A model generated the notes under the pieces. The model had not been told where the DNA came from, ran no database searches, and worked only from the letters and a program-made list of their open reading frames with translations. Shown here one piece after another: positions 12,065-24,547 of a stretch of DNA of 64,000 nucleotides. A program made the translations under genes and the position numbers. Within the stretch, counting starts at the first letter, position 1. Each line of letters opens with the position of its first letter. The stretch covers positions 453,001 through 517,000 of the forward strand of contig NC_081414.1 in assembly GCF_030272615.1 (NCBI RefSeq), written 5' to 3'. The stretch comes from Cryptomeria japonica (lineage: Eukaryota; Streptophyta; Pinopsida; Cupressales; Cupressaceae).

Positions 12065-13743
12065 ACATAGTTTTTTGAAAGGTTACTTGTAGCCCGATAA
12101 AAGTGGTGAGTCCCCCATCATAGGGATCATCTATTTGTTATGCTCGCGCAAGACTTAGTATATCACATCCTTACCTACCACGACAGGATTCATAAGGTAT
12201 GTATTACCAAAGTCAAAGAAATATCAAGATGTGGGTTGAAATTATCGCAATTGGCCATTTGACCTTAGGGATAAAGAGTGTTTGAAGTGTTTTCATTTTT
12301 GAGTCAAGACCAGTGCAAATTGAGCTGACTTCAGGCTTTGAAAAAACACCTAAAATACATTTGAAGGAAAGGGTCATAAAAAGTTCAAAAGATTGGGTTG
12401 ATCTAGACCATACTTACTTGTGCCTTTTGAGGCAACATTCTTGTGTTTGTGTGCTTGCTTTGTTTTCTTGTCAAAGAAACATCATAAACCCAAATCAAAA
12501 CAAGTATTCATCCAACACAAACATTTTTCAAAAACACAAAAGATCGAAAAACCAAGAGCAACAACAAAAGTGTCGAATTATATGACCATTCTTCACATCT
12601 TGAGAAAGCAGAATCTTCATCAACACATCGACTTAAAAAAAAGACCATTGAGCTCAAAGGATTTTATCAAAAGGAGGAAATTCTTCTATCTTAATAGACA
12701 AATCTTTGTCTCTCATAGAACCCTTCTCCTCAAGCAAAGAAGGAAGCATTAGAGTATTGTTGTTATACTGGTATTAGCATAGAGTTTTTTCATAGCATCA
12801 CTATCTACACTTGCATAGCATTTGTTTATCACATCCAACCATCTTGAATCTTCATATGGCATCCATGGCTAGTGCTAAAAGCTGAGAGCTACACTCATTT
12901 GGGACTTGGAGAGGGGAGAAACAAGGGATGAGAATCAAAAGGCATCATGGAAGCATCTTATGGAGGCTCTTCCCCTTTCTTTTGTTTTGTTAAACTTCTT
13001 TCATGCTTTTTTTGAAATCTCTTTTGATATGTTTGGAATGGTTTTTAGTTCTTTGTTTTGGTTTTATGGTTGAGACTAACTTATTAACATAGTTTTTTGA
13101 AAGGTTACTTGTAGCCCGATAAAAGTGGTGATTCCCCCATCATAGGGATCATCTATTTGTTATGCTCGCGCAAGACTTAGTATATCACATCCTTACCTGC
13201 CACAACGAGATTCATAAGGTATGTAGTACCAAAGTCGAAGAAATATCAAGACGTGGGCTGAAATTATTGCAACTGGCCATTTGACCTTAGGGATAAAGAG
13301 TGTTTGAAGCGTTTTCATTTTTGAGTCAAGACCAGTGCAAATTGAGCCGCTTCAGGCTTTGGGAACACCTAAAAAAAACATTTGAAGGAAAGGGTCATAA
13401 AAAGTTCAAAAGATTGGGTTGATCTAGACCCATACTTACTTGTGCCTTTTGAGGCAACATTCTTGTGTTTGTGTGCTTGCTTTTTTTTCTTGTAAAAGAA
13501 ACATCATAAAACCAAAATCCAAAACAAGTATCCATCCAACACAAACATTTTCAAAAACAAAAGATCAAAATACCAAGAGCAACAACAATAGTGTCGAATT
13601 AAATGACCATTCTTCACATCTTGAGAAAGCAAAATCTTCACCAACACATCAACTTGAAAAAAAAGACCATTGAGCTCAAAGGCTCTTATCAAAAGGAGGA
13701 AATTCTTCTATCTTAATAGACAAATCTTTGTCTCTCATAGAAC
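12065..13743 (+). repeat. 658-bp direct duplication flanking an LTR fragment
   Basis: Copy A (12065-12722) and copy B (13086-13743) are the same leader segment with scattered differences and short indels. Between them, 12715-13090 matches the 3' part of the LTR (equivalent to about 9945-10325), from the bases after the TATA box towards the LTR end. The joins fall at short shared words: ATAGAACC on entry to the LTR piece and AACAT on exit. This fits a template jump during reverse transcription; mechanism inferred. Confidence 0.85.
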
Positions 13744-14423
13744 CTTCCTACATCACATGCGTCTATATCTTCAAGGGAAATCAAACAAATTTGATCAAGA
13801 GTCATTAAACCGCAGAGCTTTTATGCAATATCGAGCTTTGAGTTATCACAAGAACAAAGGAGGCAAAATCAATCCTAACTTCTTTCCTGACATTTGCATC
13901 ACATATAACGTAGCTCGGGAAGAACCACCAACTCCCAAAAGAGAAGAGGAAGAATTTGTCCCATATGTGACACAAAGATTTTATTGAAGTTCACATTTCA
14001 TCCATTATCATATTCATATCTCATCAAATCCACTTCCAACTCTCAAAACATCAAGAGGTTTTTGTCTTAAGTTATATTTTGATATTGCTTGAATCAAACA
14101 CAATACATCACTTTTTAGAGTGTCTCTACATCTAGGATAAACTCATCCTAAGAGACATTTCTACGCAGGTTAAAACTAGTCTATGAGTGCAATCCTCTCA
14201 TTACTAGGTAGTTGAGTCTGTAACACATCTCATAAATCTCTAAACCTTGTCACATCAAACTTTGTCAATCAAACACAATAAGCAATTCAAGAAAGAACTT
14301 TGGTACCATCTACCTTTAGTGCTAGAGATTCATATGCGAAACACTTCACCAAACATCAATCTTTCATTTCATCACTAACTCATCATCATTTTCATCAAAC
14401 TTCAACAAAAACTTATAAACAAA

Positions 14424-16293
14424 ATGGCTCATTCCAAATCAAGATCTAGACAACAAGAAATTGAAGAGGAAGAGGAAGAAAATATCAATGAGTTCCAAGA
14501 AGCCCTAGGAGGAAATATAAATGATGAAAAACCAGGCACTCCTACTCCGGTGGCAATAGAAAGGGCACAACACAACCCTCTTTAATAGACTTTTTGATGA
14601 AATACTCAGGAGCAACGCCGATGCTCACTTTTTAAGACTTGCTCAAGAGGGGGTTAAACTACCCTCTGACTTTGATGTTGCACAACTAAGACAAGCATCA
14701 AAATTCCAAAGTCGTAATGAGGATGAAAGAGGTCGAGAACATATCAGATACAAGCTTCATCAAGGTAATCCCCCACCTCCTCCTCCAAATGAAATAGAAA
14801 TGTTGCGGCAACAAGTTGAGAATCTCACCCAACAACTTCATAGTGGTGTAAAAACCAATCAATTTTCACTCAATGACATTTGTCCCTATCCCTTTGATAG
14901 GAATCTTCATATGCCACCTTTTCCACAAGGGTTTGAAACACCCAAGTTTGAAAAGTATAGAGAAAAAGGAGACCCTCGTGATCATGTTAGAGAATTCCAT
15001 TCAGCTTGCCTCAAAGTGGTATACGAGGATACATACCTAATGCGAATTTTTTCTCAAAGCTTGGGAGGAACAACCATATCATGGTTTTCCCGATTACCAG
15101 GTGGCATTAGGACATTTGAAGAACTCATCCAGAAATTCCTGGCACATTACTCACACAACATTGAACGTGATATCACAATGGCTGATCTATGTAACACTAA
15201 ACAAAAACCAGGTGAGCTATTTTCAGTCTTTCTGCAACGAAGGCGTCAAATGTCTAGCAGACGTTCTCTTCAGTTACCTGAACAAGAACTAGTGGAAATA
15301 TTTATTTCCAACTTAAATGACGAAATGGAATTTCACCTAGACATAAAAGACATAGACTCTTTCAATGACATGATCACCAAAGGCTTAAAATGTGAGCGGG
15401 CTCTCATCAAAAAAGGGCTTATCAAGATATATAATGAGCCAAAGGATGGCCCTCACCCGCGCTTCAATAGTGACAAGCCTAACTTCTGGAACAAAAACAA
15501 AAACGTCATCAATGACGAGGTTGTGGATGCAAGAACTATCAAAAGTGCACAACCTGTGGTTTGATTTGCAGGAAAGAACCCCCCACTCAAGAATAACACA
15601 GTTGCTCTTCCAAATCAAGGATGCAACGCATCTCAAAAGGAACCCAGACAACGTCAACAAAATTTTAAACCAAAACGAACATACACTCCCTTAGGGGAAC
15701 CCATCAAAATAGTGTTATGTCAATTGGTTTCTCAAAATCTAGCGACCTTGCCCAAAACATCAAATTATGAACCTCAAGTCAAACCTTCATGGTGGAGGGA
15801 TACTGAACATTGAGATTTCCATCAAGGGAAAGGGCATAAGACAAGCAATTGTCACAGATTGAAAGATCTTATTCAGGATCTTATTGACCAAGGTGAAATC
15901 AAAATCGAAGGACATGACCCCAAAACAACAAACAATGATCATCTTATGTTCAAAAATCCACTTCCATCCCAAGATCAAAGGGGTCCTTCCACTTCAGGGC
16001 GAAACACATATACCACTGATTATATGCAAGCCGCATATAATTACACTGTGAATCACCTATATGACGCCAGTGAACAAATTACAACTATTACCATAAAAAA
16101 TCTCAGCTCCACTTGCAATGTTGTTACACGTCACGACAAGATTACCATAAAAGCAACTCCACAAGGCACCCCATCTATCCCAAAGCACTATAACCTTGTG
16201 GAACAATTAGATAAAATGTCGGCACTGATATCTATCTTAGAGGTATTGCGCCTATCCCCATCTCATAAAACTATCTTGGATCAAGCTTTCTAA
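14424..16293 (+). pseudogene. gag region of the Tat element (capsid and zinc-knuckle remnant)
   Basis: The likely start is ATG 14424 (MAHSKSRSRQQEIEEEEEN, a basic then acidic N-terminus). A single-base frameshift near 14580 moves the reading into the frame used from 14581 on. The capsid part (about 14880-15420) contains PPFPQGFETPKFEKY, GDPRDHVREF and ISWFSRLPGGI, typical of plant Retrotrans_gag proteins that form the particle. In-frame stops are at 15562 (TGA), 15811 (TGA) and 16291 (TAA). A zinc-knuckle remnant reads FHQGKGHKTSNCHRLKDLI at about 15817-15873. The TGA at 15811 sits where the knuckle's first cysteine codon is expected. The downstream protease shares this frame, so gag and protease were probably one polyprotein. 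Confidence 0.85.
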
Positions 16294-16296
16294 GAG

Positions 16297-18141
16297 GTGT
16301 CAGTCCCTGCAAACCTAAATACAGATTCGTTCCAAGCCATGGTTGGAAATCTAAGGTCATCACCTTGTCTCACTTTCTCTGAAAGTGACAATACATCCCT
16401 CCAGCAACCTCATAATGCCTCACTCCATATTGAAGGATTTATCAACCAACATAGGATCAAGCAAGTCTTGATTTACAATGGAGCAGGCCTAAATATCTGT
16501 ACACTACAATTGGTCACAACATTGGGATATGCAATTGAATCAATGGATCCCCGTAAGAAGATAACAATCAAAGCCTATGATGATGCAAAGCGTTCATCCA
16601 AAGGAGCAGTTGTGCTACCAATCCGAGTAGGCCCAGTGGTGAAGCACATCATATGTCAAGTTCTGGACCTTCCTCTTTCATATAATTTGTTGTTAGGAAG
16701 ATCTTGGATACACACCATGCAAGTCGTTCCATCCACCTACCATCGGTGTATCAAGTTCCCTCATAATGGTGTAGAAATTACAATCTTGGGCGATGCAAAC
16801 CCCTTTGCATATTGTCATAATATAAGTCATCAACCAGAGATTACCATTCCCAACAATAGAGAAGCCATCTCATCCACATCATACATAAGTCCAGCCTCTC
16901 TTTCCAGTTCAAACACCACTATACCCAAGCAAGAGAAGCTCAAAATGAAAATAGCAGAGGAAGGTCACGGGGAGTACAATTTGAGCCAACTCTTTTGTGT
17001 TGGACAAATGCCTACTTCACCTAGAACTCATGGTAAACCTCAACGGTTACTTCAAACACCACTAGTCAAGCCAACATGCACTTTGACGCCTTTCATCCTT
17101 GGAAAGAGTCAAGAAGAAGAAACCAGAGATGAAGACTTAGCAGAATGGATCTATAAAGACCCAATCACTGTGGACATCCCACAAGCTAAGCTTCCCACAG
17201 ATCAATATGGCAAAGGCCTTCTAATTATGCAAATAATGGGTTATGATGGTCAGAGTGCTTTGGGACCTTGCAAGCAAGGAAGACATGAACCGCTGCAGCC
17301 GAAATTAAAGCCCAAAGATAACACAGGCTTAGGCTTTCAAAAGGATATTCTTCCTAAACTCGTTTTCAAAGGAAAACCCAACAAACCTATATATCAACCT
17401 AAAACTCTAAAGAGGTCACCTTTGATTATATCAGCAACACCGCACACCATAGCAACTACCCCATTGAGGTTAAAATTCCCAGCAAAACCATCCACAACAC
17501 CAGTCATCCCACCAATCAAACCAACAACCCCATCAACAACAACAATAACATCAATAGCACCATTAGCAGCAACAACTGAATCAAAATACCCAGCAGTATC
17601 AACAACACTAGCAATTTTAGCAAAAGCAACAAAATCAACACTACCAATACTCCCTGTATCGGATTCATTGATCCCCATAATCCTTCCTACAACACCAATC
17701 ATTTCATCTACAAAGGTACATCAATCGATCATACCTGCAGTGTTTAACTCAAAGGATATCCCAGTATGGTATAGTAATTGGATACTGGAAAGTGACTCAG
17801 AGACTGACTCACATGAGTGGGAATTTGATTTCGTCCAGCTTAATACTTCAGATGAGGAAGACACATCACTACCTCCACCCCGCAAAGACATCCAAGTTTA
17901 CGGAGAAGCACAAATAAAGACCTCTTGGGTTCTTGAGCTGGAAACTTCTTCCACAGACCCTGCGTCACATCCTACGCTTGATTCTGACGGGGAGAGTACA
18001 ATCAACGACCTTCACCACAACGTCTTAACCCTCACTAACACATCTAACAAACTTAACCTAATCAATGAGGTAATGCCCATTATCCATCCTGAACTCATCG
18101 AATGGAACCAACCTAATCCCCCATGTCTTGACCATTTCTAA
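16297..18141 (+). pseudogene. Aspartic protease plus G-patch segment of the Tat polyprotein
   Basis: The open stretch of 614 codons follows gag in the same frame after the TAA at 16291, so it has no true start of its own. A retropepsin domain (about 16420-16790) shows ITIKAYDDAKRSSKGAVVLP, LPLSYNLLLGRSWIH and YHRCIKFPHNGVEITILGD, as in plant Ty3/gypsy proteases that cleave the polyprotein. The catalytic triplet expected as D-N/S/T-G reads Y-N-G at 16474-16482, so the enzyme should be dead. At about 17200-17340 lies a glycine-rich block (GKGLLIMQIMGYDG, LGPCKQGRHEPL, NTGLGFQ) resembling the G-patch of some Tat and retroviral polyproteins, a probable RNA-binding motif. A Thr/Pro/Ile-rich low-complexity linker (17400-17720) and an acidic stretch follow. 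Confidence 0.85.
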
Positions 18142-19970
18142 AATGATGAGGCGATCATTGACTTTTTGGAACTATGAGATAACATACCAAGCGGGGATCA
18201 CAAAGATGGATTCGCTATTGAACTTAATAGCACAACATACTTTGGGGCGGATGCCAAACCTTTCAGCTGCAAAAATATAACAATAAAACATGGATCTTCC
18301 AATGAAAACCACACTGTTGCACTGTTTGATCCCACAAAAGTAAAAAGAAAGAGCATATCCAATGGTGAAAACCTCTTTGAGGCGTCGGAGGATGAAAGGT
18401 TTGACATTCTCCCTTCTAGTACACAACAGGAATGATCAACAATTCTCATCGAGGAAACCAAAGACTACAACGTGGGGACTCCTGAAACCCCTCACCACAT
18501 ACATCTAGCATCTCTTTTCACTCCAGAGGAACAACCTAAGTTTGTAGAATCCTTCCAGAAGCACTAGATTAACTTTGCATGGTCATATGCAGACATGCCT
18601 GGGCTTGATCTTGATTTAGTCATGCATCACCTCACCGTTGCAGAAGGAGCCAAACCTGTCAAGCAGAAACTTCGCGAGATGCATCCCCAGATTGCAGTGC
18701 TAGTCAAAATCGAACTTAAGAAACTCCTAGATGTTGGTTTTATTAGACCAATTGATTATGCGAATTGGATATCCAATATTGTGCCTGTTGGCAAACCAAA
18801 TGGGGGCATCCATATCTGTACTGACTTCAGACATCTGAACAAAGCATGTCCTAAAGATGACTTCCCCCTACCAAACATCGACATAACAGTGGACCTAGCA
18901 GCAGGACATGCCATGCTTTCTCTCATGGATGGCTTTTAAGGATACAATCAGATAAAGATCGCACCATAGGATCAACATAAGACGACCTCACATGTCCATG
19001 GGGAACATATTGCTAGAATGTAATGCCTTTTGGTCTAAATAATGCATGAGCAACCTATCAAAGAGAAATGACCACCATCTTTCATGACATGATGCATACT
19101 ATAATGGAAGATTATGTTGATGACTTACTGGCAAAATCACTAACAAGAGAAGGTCATTTGGAAATATTAGAGAAAATCTTTAACAGACTGGAACAATGTC
19201 ATGTTTGAATCAACCCAAAGAAATGTGTCTTTGGAGTAACCTCAGGGAAGCTTCTAGGATACATTATCTCAAGCAAAGGCATTGAGGTCGATCCTGCCAA
19301 AGTCAAAGCAATCATGGATATGCCACCTCTGAAGAACATCAGTCAGCTAAGGACATTACAAGGGCAACTACAATCCATCTAAAGATTCATTGCACAACTG
19401 GCAGATAAGTGTCACCCATTTACACACCTGTTACACAAGAACATCCGCTTTCAATGGGATACCAGATGCCAGCAAGCATTCCAGATGCTTAAAGACTACC
19501 TCATGAATACACCATTGCTGATCCCACCAAATCCAAGTAGGCCTTTATTACTATATATCTCAGCAACAAATACAACATTAGGAGTGCTACTGGCACAACA
19601 CAATGCAGAAGGGAAAGAGTGTGTTGTTTACTACATCTCTCGCACACTGGTTGGCTATGAACTCAATTAAACACCTATTGAGCGAGCTTGCCTAGCAGTA
19701 ATCTTGGCAGCCACTAAACTGAGGCACTATCTGTTGACACATAAAGTACAACTCATTGCAAAGATTGATCCACTAAAGTGCTTACTCAACAAAGCAGCGT
19801 TAATAGGTCGCTTGGCCAAATGGGTGATGATTCTAAGTGAATTTGACATCGAGTATGTGGACCGTAAGGCTATTAAGGGTCAAGTTATTGCAGATCAATT
19901 GGCCGATGCTCCCCTCATAAGCGATCATCCTCTCATTTCCAATTTTCCAGATGAAGAGATATTGATGATC
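18142..19970 (+). pseudogene. Reverse transcriptase and first RNase H of the Tat element
   Basis: RT copies element RNA into DNA and RNase H removes the RNA strand. RT motifs are GFIRPIDYANWISNIVPV, KPNGGIHICTDFRHLNKAC and FPLPNID (18740-18890), then DYVDDLLAKS with the YVDD active site at 19113-19124. RNase H follows (about 19440-19910: FQWDTRCQQAFQML, LLLYISATNTTLG, LRHYLLTHKV). The frame changes once near 18990. Stops interrupt at 18139, 18175, 18433, 18565, 18937 and 18967, then in the second frame at 19014, 19047, 19206, 19380 and 19668. The closest relatives I can name by motif are plant Tat-group Ty3/gypsy polyproteins. Confidence 0.9.
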
Positions 19971-20400
19971 ACAACAACACAACCATGGAAACTATACTTT
20001 GATGGTTCATACACAAGGCATGGCTTAGGGACGGGCATTCTGTTTATCACACCTCAAGGTGACAGCATCCCGAAGTCTTACAGGCTCACATTTCCATGCA
20101 CAAACAACATAGTTGAATATGAAGCCTTGATCACAGGACTCAAGCTAGCCATACAATAGAAGTTACAAGAAATACAAGTATATGGCAACTCCCAATTGGT
20201 CATTTGACAAGCAATAGATGAATATCAGACCAAGGATGACAAACTCATGCCGTACAAGCAAATGGTGGACAGTTTAAAAGCATTATTTACTACTATAACC
20301 TTTGAGTAGATACCCAAAGATCATAATCGAGTTGCTGACGCTATGGCTACCATTGCATCTCAACTAGATCTTCCTCATAATTCAACACGCTATGAGTTCT
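19970..20400 (+). pseudogene. Second (archaeal-like) RNase H domain of the Tat element
   Basis: WKLYFDGSYTRHGLGTGILF, then NNIVEYEALITGLKLA and HNRVADAMA, form the pattern of the additional RNase H that Tat-group elements carry between the ordinary RNase H and integrase. The first Asp (FDGS), the Glu (VEYEAL) and the last Asp (VADA) are present. The third-strand Asp, expected in a YGDSQLV context, is Asn (YGNSQLV, codon AAC at 20187-20189), so activity should be lost. Stops at 20157, 20205 and 20307 break the frame. Group assignment is from knowledge of the family. Confidence 0.8.
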
Positions 20401-20569
20401 TGGTAGAACAACTTTGGATTCCCGCTTATGATATCCCTGAATTCGAGATGATATGTCGCCTTATCGATTCTGAATCCCCATGGTACGATGAGTACTACAC
20501 CTATCTACATGATCACATACTTCCTCTTAACCAATCGAATAACCAATGTAAAACCTTCATTCGCCAAAC

Positions 20570-21737
20570 TGCTTGATATACCATCATTACTGAAACCCTA
20601 TACCGAGGCAGTCTTGATGGTACTCTCCTTTGATGTCTGGAACAAGATGAGATAACAAAGGCCTTGGAAGAGGTACATGAAGGAATTTGTGGAACTCATG
20701 CAAGCGGTCCTTCCCTAGCAAAGAAGATCATATGCATTGGATACTATTGGCCGTCTATGGAAAAAGACTCCTATTACTTTGTCAGAAAATGCAAAAAATG
20801 CCAAGTTCATGGAGACCTGATACATGCACCGGCACAGGAATTGCAACCAATCACAACACCATGGCCTTTTTGTCAATGGGGACTTGACCTTGTGGGTAAA
20901 ATCCATCCATCTTCATCCAATGGCCACAAGTTCATCACTACCGCCATCGAATACTTCACAAAGTGGATTGAAGTTGTTCCACTTACTCGAGTTACCAGCA
21001 AGTAGATCACCTCATTCATCCTTAATTATATCATCTGTCGGTATGGTGTACCCATGTCTATCATCACAGATAACGGGCTTCCTTTCAAAAATCAAGATGT
21101 CTGTGAGCTCTGTGAGAAGTTTCACATCCAACACCGCTTTTCCACACCCTATTACCCACAAGGCATTGGTCAAGCCAAAGCATCAAACAAGAACATATTA
21201 AGAATCCTCGAGAAGACAGTCAATGATGTCGGTCGTGATTGACACGTTCAATTGAATCCAACACTATGGGTGTATCGAACTAGCATTCGAACCCCTACAG
21301 GCGCAACTCCCTACTCACTAGTTTATGGCTTAGAAGCTATCTTACCTATTGAGGTCGAGATACCATCTCTACGGGCTTCCTTGCATAATATAATCGATGA
21401 TGAAGCATGCAGAGTATCCCATCTCCAAGACTTAGAGCTACTTGATGAGAAATGACAAGCTGCATACAATCACCTCAAGGCCTATTAGCAGCGCATGAGC
21501 AGAAGCTATAATCATCGAGTTAGATCTTGCACATTCGAGGTAGGTGATCTTGTTCTTCGAGAGAATCCTTGTAACCAACCAAACCGAGAACATTAGGGGA
21601 AGTTTGAATCAAACTGGATGGGTCCATATGTTATCACTATTGTATTTGGGTCTAGGGCATATCAGTTGGCTACTTTAGAAGGAGAACCACTAGTAGATCC
21701 GATCAACAACATGCACCTTAAAAAGTTTTATACATGA
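20570..21737 (+). pseudogene. Integrase of the Tat element
   Basis: Integrase inserts the DNA copy into the host genome. The zinc-binding N-terminus is seen as H-E-G-I-C-G-T-H followed by CKKCQ (about 20676-20810). In the core the first Asp lies in WGLDLVG (20886-20888) and the second in IITDNG (21069-21071). The catalytic Glu expected in GQAEASN is Lys (AAA, 21177-21179). The C-terminal part ends GPYVITIVFGSRAYQLATLE then NNMHLKKFYT and the natural TGA at 21735. I do not see a chromodomain. Stops at 20574, 20631, 21003, 21240, 21453, 21486 and 21594 interrupt it; all these pieces share one frame, so decay here is by point mutation. Confidence 0.9.
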
Positions 21738-23835
21738 GTTGCACAGAGCATCAGGCTCCCATACATACTAGAAAACACCAAAAAACATTCAGACAAATGT
21801 CCTGAAGAAAATACAAAAACATCAAAATAGTAAATAAAAATCATGCATCCAAACAGTGAACAACCACTCCGATGGCACCTTGGGTAAGTGCGATGGTGAA
21901 AACCTGGAAAACAGGCGCCACTCGTAAAGGCTATGGCTCCATTGTCTTTCAAAATTGTTGCGATCACATTCATTTCATCCATTCATCCATCTGTCCAAAC
22001 CATGGCTTGTTATTGATCTGCAATCCAGGATAGTATTTCATGCGTTTCGCATCCCGCTTTTTCATAGTCATATCTAAATTGGGGGCAATGCCCTTAATCT
22101 AGTTGATGGAAGTGGATTCTACATTATTTTGTGATTCATTGAGTTCTTCATTTAAAACTATCTCACAAAATCCAAAAACATTGAAAAACTATCTCACAAA
22201 ATCCGAAAACATCAGAAAACATCAAACAAACAAAAACATGGCAACACCTTGTACATACATTTTTCAAAGAAGATACTAAACAAACATTGTGAAATAATCA
22301 AATGATGACCACTTATCACATCGAACAAACAATCAACATTGACACGCAAACTATCTTAACAAGGATAAATCTTTCCTCACCAAAACAAAGACAAGATAAC
22401 ATTTTCTTTGACAAGAAATTTTTGTTTAAGCTATCAAGTACTTGGTCAGTTTGATAAGTTATTTATTCATTTATATCAGGTTCCTAAGCTACTCCGGGAT
22501 ATCCACAAGTGATTAGAGTAGCTGGGATGGTTCCTAAGCAGTGTTTCTGTATCTTCTGCGAATTATTCTAATGAAGTTCTGGGGCATGTACTAATTGTGT
22601 CTACGTGGAAAGTTCACTAAGCTACGTGATCTTATGCGAAATACAGTCATGGATCACTATGGCTTGTTGACTACAGTGTATACCTTGACCATATGAGCAT
22701 GAACCATTATGGAGGGTCCATATTCTTTATTCTTTATTTAAGCTGCTTGCTTGCAGGTACAATGCTCCATCCTTGGTTCCTACTGCCTCATCCAAGATTG
22801 ATACTACCATGCTCAATGATGAAAAATAAAGCACTATGGATCGTCATTCCATCTCATCTGTATATATTGCATTCTGTTGCATTCCATCCATTCATACATT
22901 CATAATAGATGTACATCATGCATACATAGTAATGACAATGGATAATCTATTTTCCTCTTCTTCCATAGGAATGCGTTATAGGTCCTCCATTTCTTCTATC
23001 TAACATTGAACCCCACCTTCACCCTCCCCATCTTGGTAATCAACATCACATACCCTACATCATCTCCCATCAACCCAATCAAGCCAATTACTCTGTCTAC
23101 ACAGGCACATCGAATCACACACACCTAGACTATCAACAGATACTCTGATCAAGTATCTTCGGGTCTCAACAGGTAATCGATTATGGCAAACCTAGACTAC
23201 AACAAACATTTATCATAATGACCTAGTCTCAACGGGGCTGCTATGATTCACCACAACCCTCCATCACACGCACACACTATCAATTGATCAACCAATCAAA
23301 CACAATCCTAACGGACAATTACATCAATTGTCTAAGTCTCAACGAGTATTTTGCTTCAAATACCTTGACTTCATCGGGCAATTAAGTCACCATCAGGTCA
23401 CTTTGATTCACTTACTCAGACTTTATCTTGTCCAAGCGAACAACTGACATCAACTGTCATACTTTGACTCGACTGGGGCAATTAAACTGATTGCACTGGA
23501 TTGTCCAACCAATTTTGATCAATTGTACAGTATCAATCAAAAGCACAACACCACATTTGCACTGTATCTCCTGCATAACCTATGGGTACTCACTGGCTTG
23601 CCATTTCTCCGTATTCACTTTGTTTTCTTCCATTCTATCACTGTTATTGCTAATTTCTTTTATTCTACCTCCCCTCCACTTCTCGTTTTTTTTCAAGAGA
23701 TCGCCCGATTCTTCAAAACAAATTTGGCCCATCTCTTGAGGGGGCATACCACCCCCTAAATTAACATTTATGGGGCATATTTCTTCACACCTATTTTTCT
23801 TTCTTTGAAACGACGCGATAAAATCACACCGTCTT
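21738..23835 (+). other. 3' untranslated region of the Tat element
   Basis: About 2.1 kb lie between the end of integrase and the polypurine tract. No protein-like reading frame is seen. There are short repeated phrases such as 'ctatctcacaaaatccaaaaacat' (near 22158 and 22190), and many 'tcaacgggcaattaagtc'-like variants at 23150-23480. The last 150 bases share wording with the truncated element upstream of 2919. Confidence 0.6.
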
Positions 23836-23848
23836 AAAGAGGGGCAAA
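23836..23848 (+). other. Polypurine tract
   Basis: AAAGAGGGGCAAA abuts the first base of the 3' LTR and would prime plus-strand DNA synthesis. A nearly identical tract ends at 2932 before another LTR, and a related AAGGGCAAAA ends at 33869. Confidence 0.85.
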
Positions 23849-24262
23849 TGTAGTCACATAAATCTGTCCACTTAATTAAATGAATATTTAGTATTTATTT
23901 GATTATTTAACCATTAATCAATAATTAATTAAATTAATATTTAATTAATTCATCTTAACCCTCTTCTCCTATTAATTAAATAAATTATTTGATTTATTTG
24001 ATTTAATTCACTTAACCAAATTCAGACCATTAATTAAATAAATAAATCATATTTGTTTAATTAAATCTTCTTTCACATTTAAATAAATTAATATTTATTT
24101 AAATCCCCCAAAATCCCATATTTCACATTTAAATAAATTAACATTTATTTAAATCACATTTATCCTCCACCCACTTGCATTTTCCTACAAATGCAAGTTG
24201 CACAACTATTTTAAATAAATAAATTATCTATTTAAAATCCTATTTATCCTCACCTACTTGAA

Positions 24263-24547
24263 ACCTTTAATGGTTTCCCTTAAAGTCTTCAAACTTAATA
24301 GCTTCCTTCTAAAGTCTTCTCAAGCCTTTAATGGTTTCCCTTAAAGTCTTCAAACTTAATGGCTTCCTTCAAGAGTCTTCTCAAGCCTTTAATGGTTTCT
24401 CTTAAAGTCTTCAAACTTAATGGCTTCCTTCTAGAGTCTTCTTAAGTCTTTAATGGTTTCCCTTAAAGTCTTCAAACTTAATGGCTTCCTTATAGAGTCT
24501 TCTCAAGCCTTTAATGGTTTCCCTCAAAGTCTTCAAGCATTTAATGC
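24263..24547 (+). repeat. 61-bp tandem repeat in 3' LTR (4 full units plus partial)
   Basis: Units start at about 24263, 24324, 24385, 24446 and 24507 (partial). They differ from each other by a few bases, for instance CTTCAAGAGTC against CTTCTAGAGTC. Confidence 0.9.

Larger units (their letters stand above)
10375..14423 (+). other. Long untranslated leader of the Tat element
   Basis: This 4-kb stretch separates the primer site from gag. It contains T-rich DNA (10390-10760), a ~128-bp tandem array (10933-11585), and a 658-bp duplication that sandwiches a piece of LTR (12065-13743). Open frames of up to 130 codons occur on both strands but look like by-products of repeats. Long leaders are known for Tat/Ogre elements; no separate ORF1 protein is recognisable. 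Confidence 0.65.

Noticed and set aside
17394-17702. 102-codon Val/Gly/Ile-rich minus-strand frame
   Set aside because: Antisense shadow of the Thr/Pro/Ile-rich linker of the Tat polyprotein.
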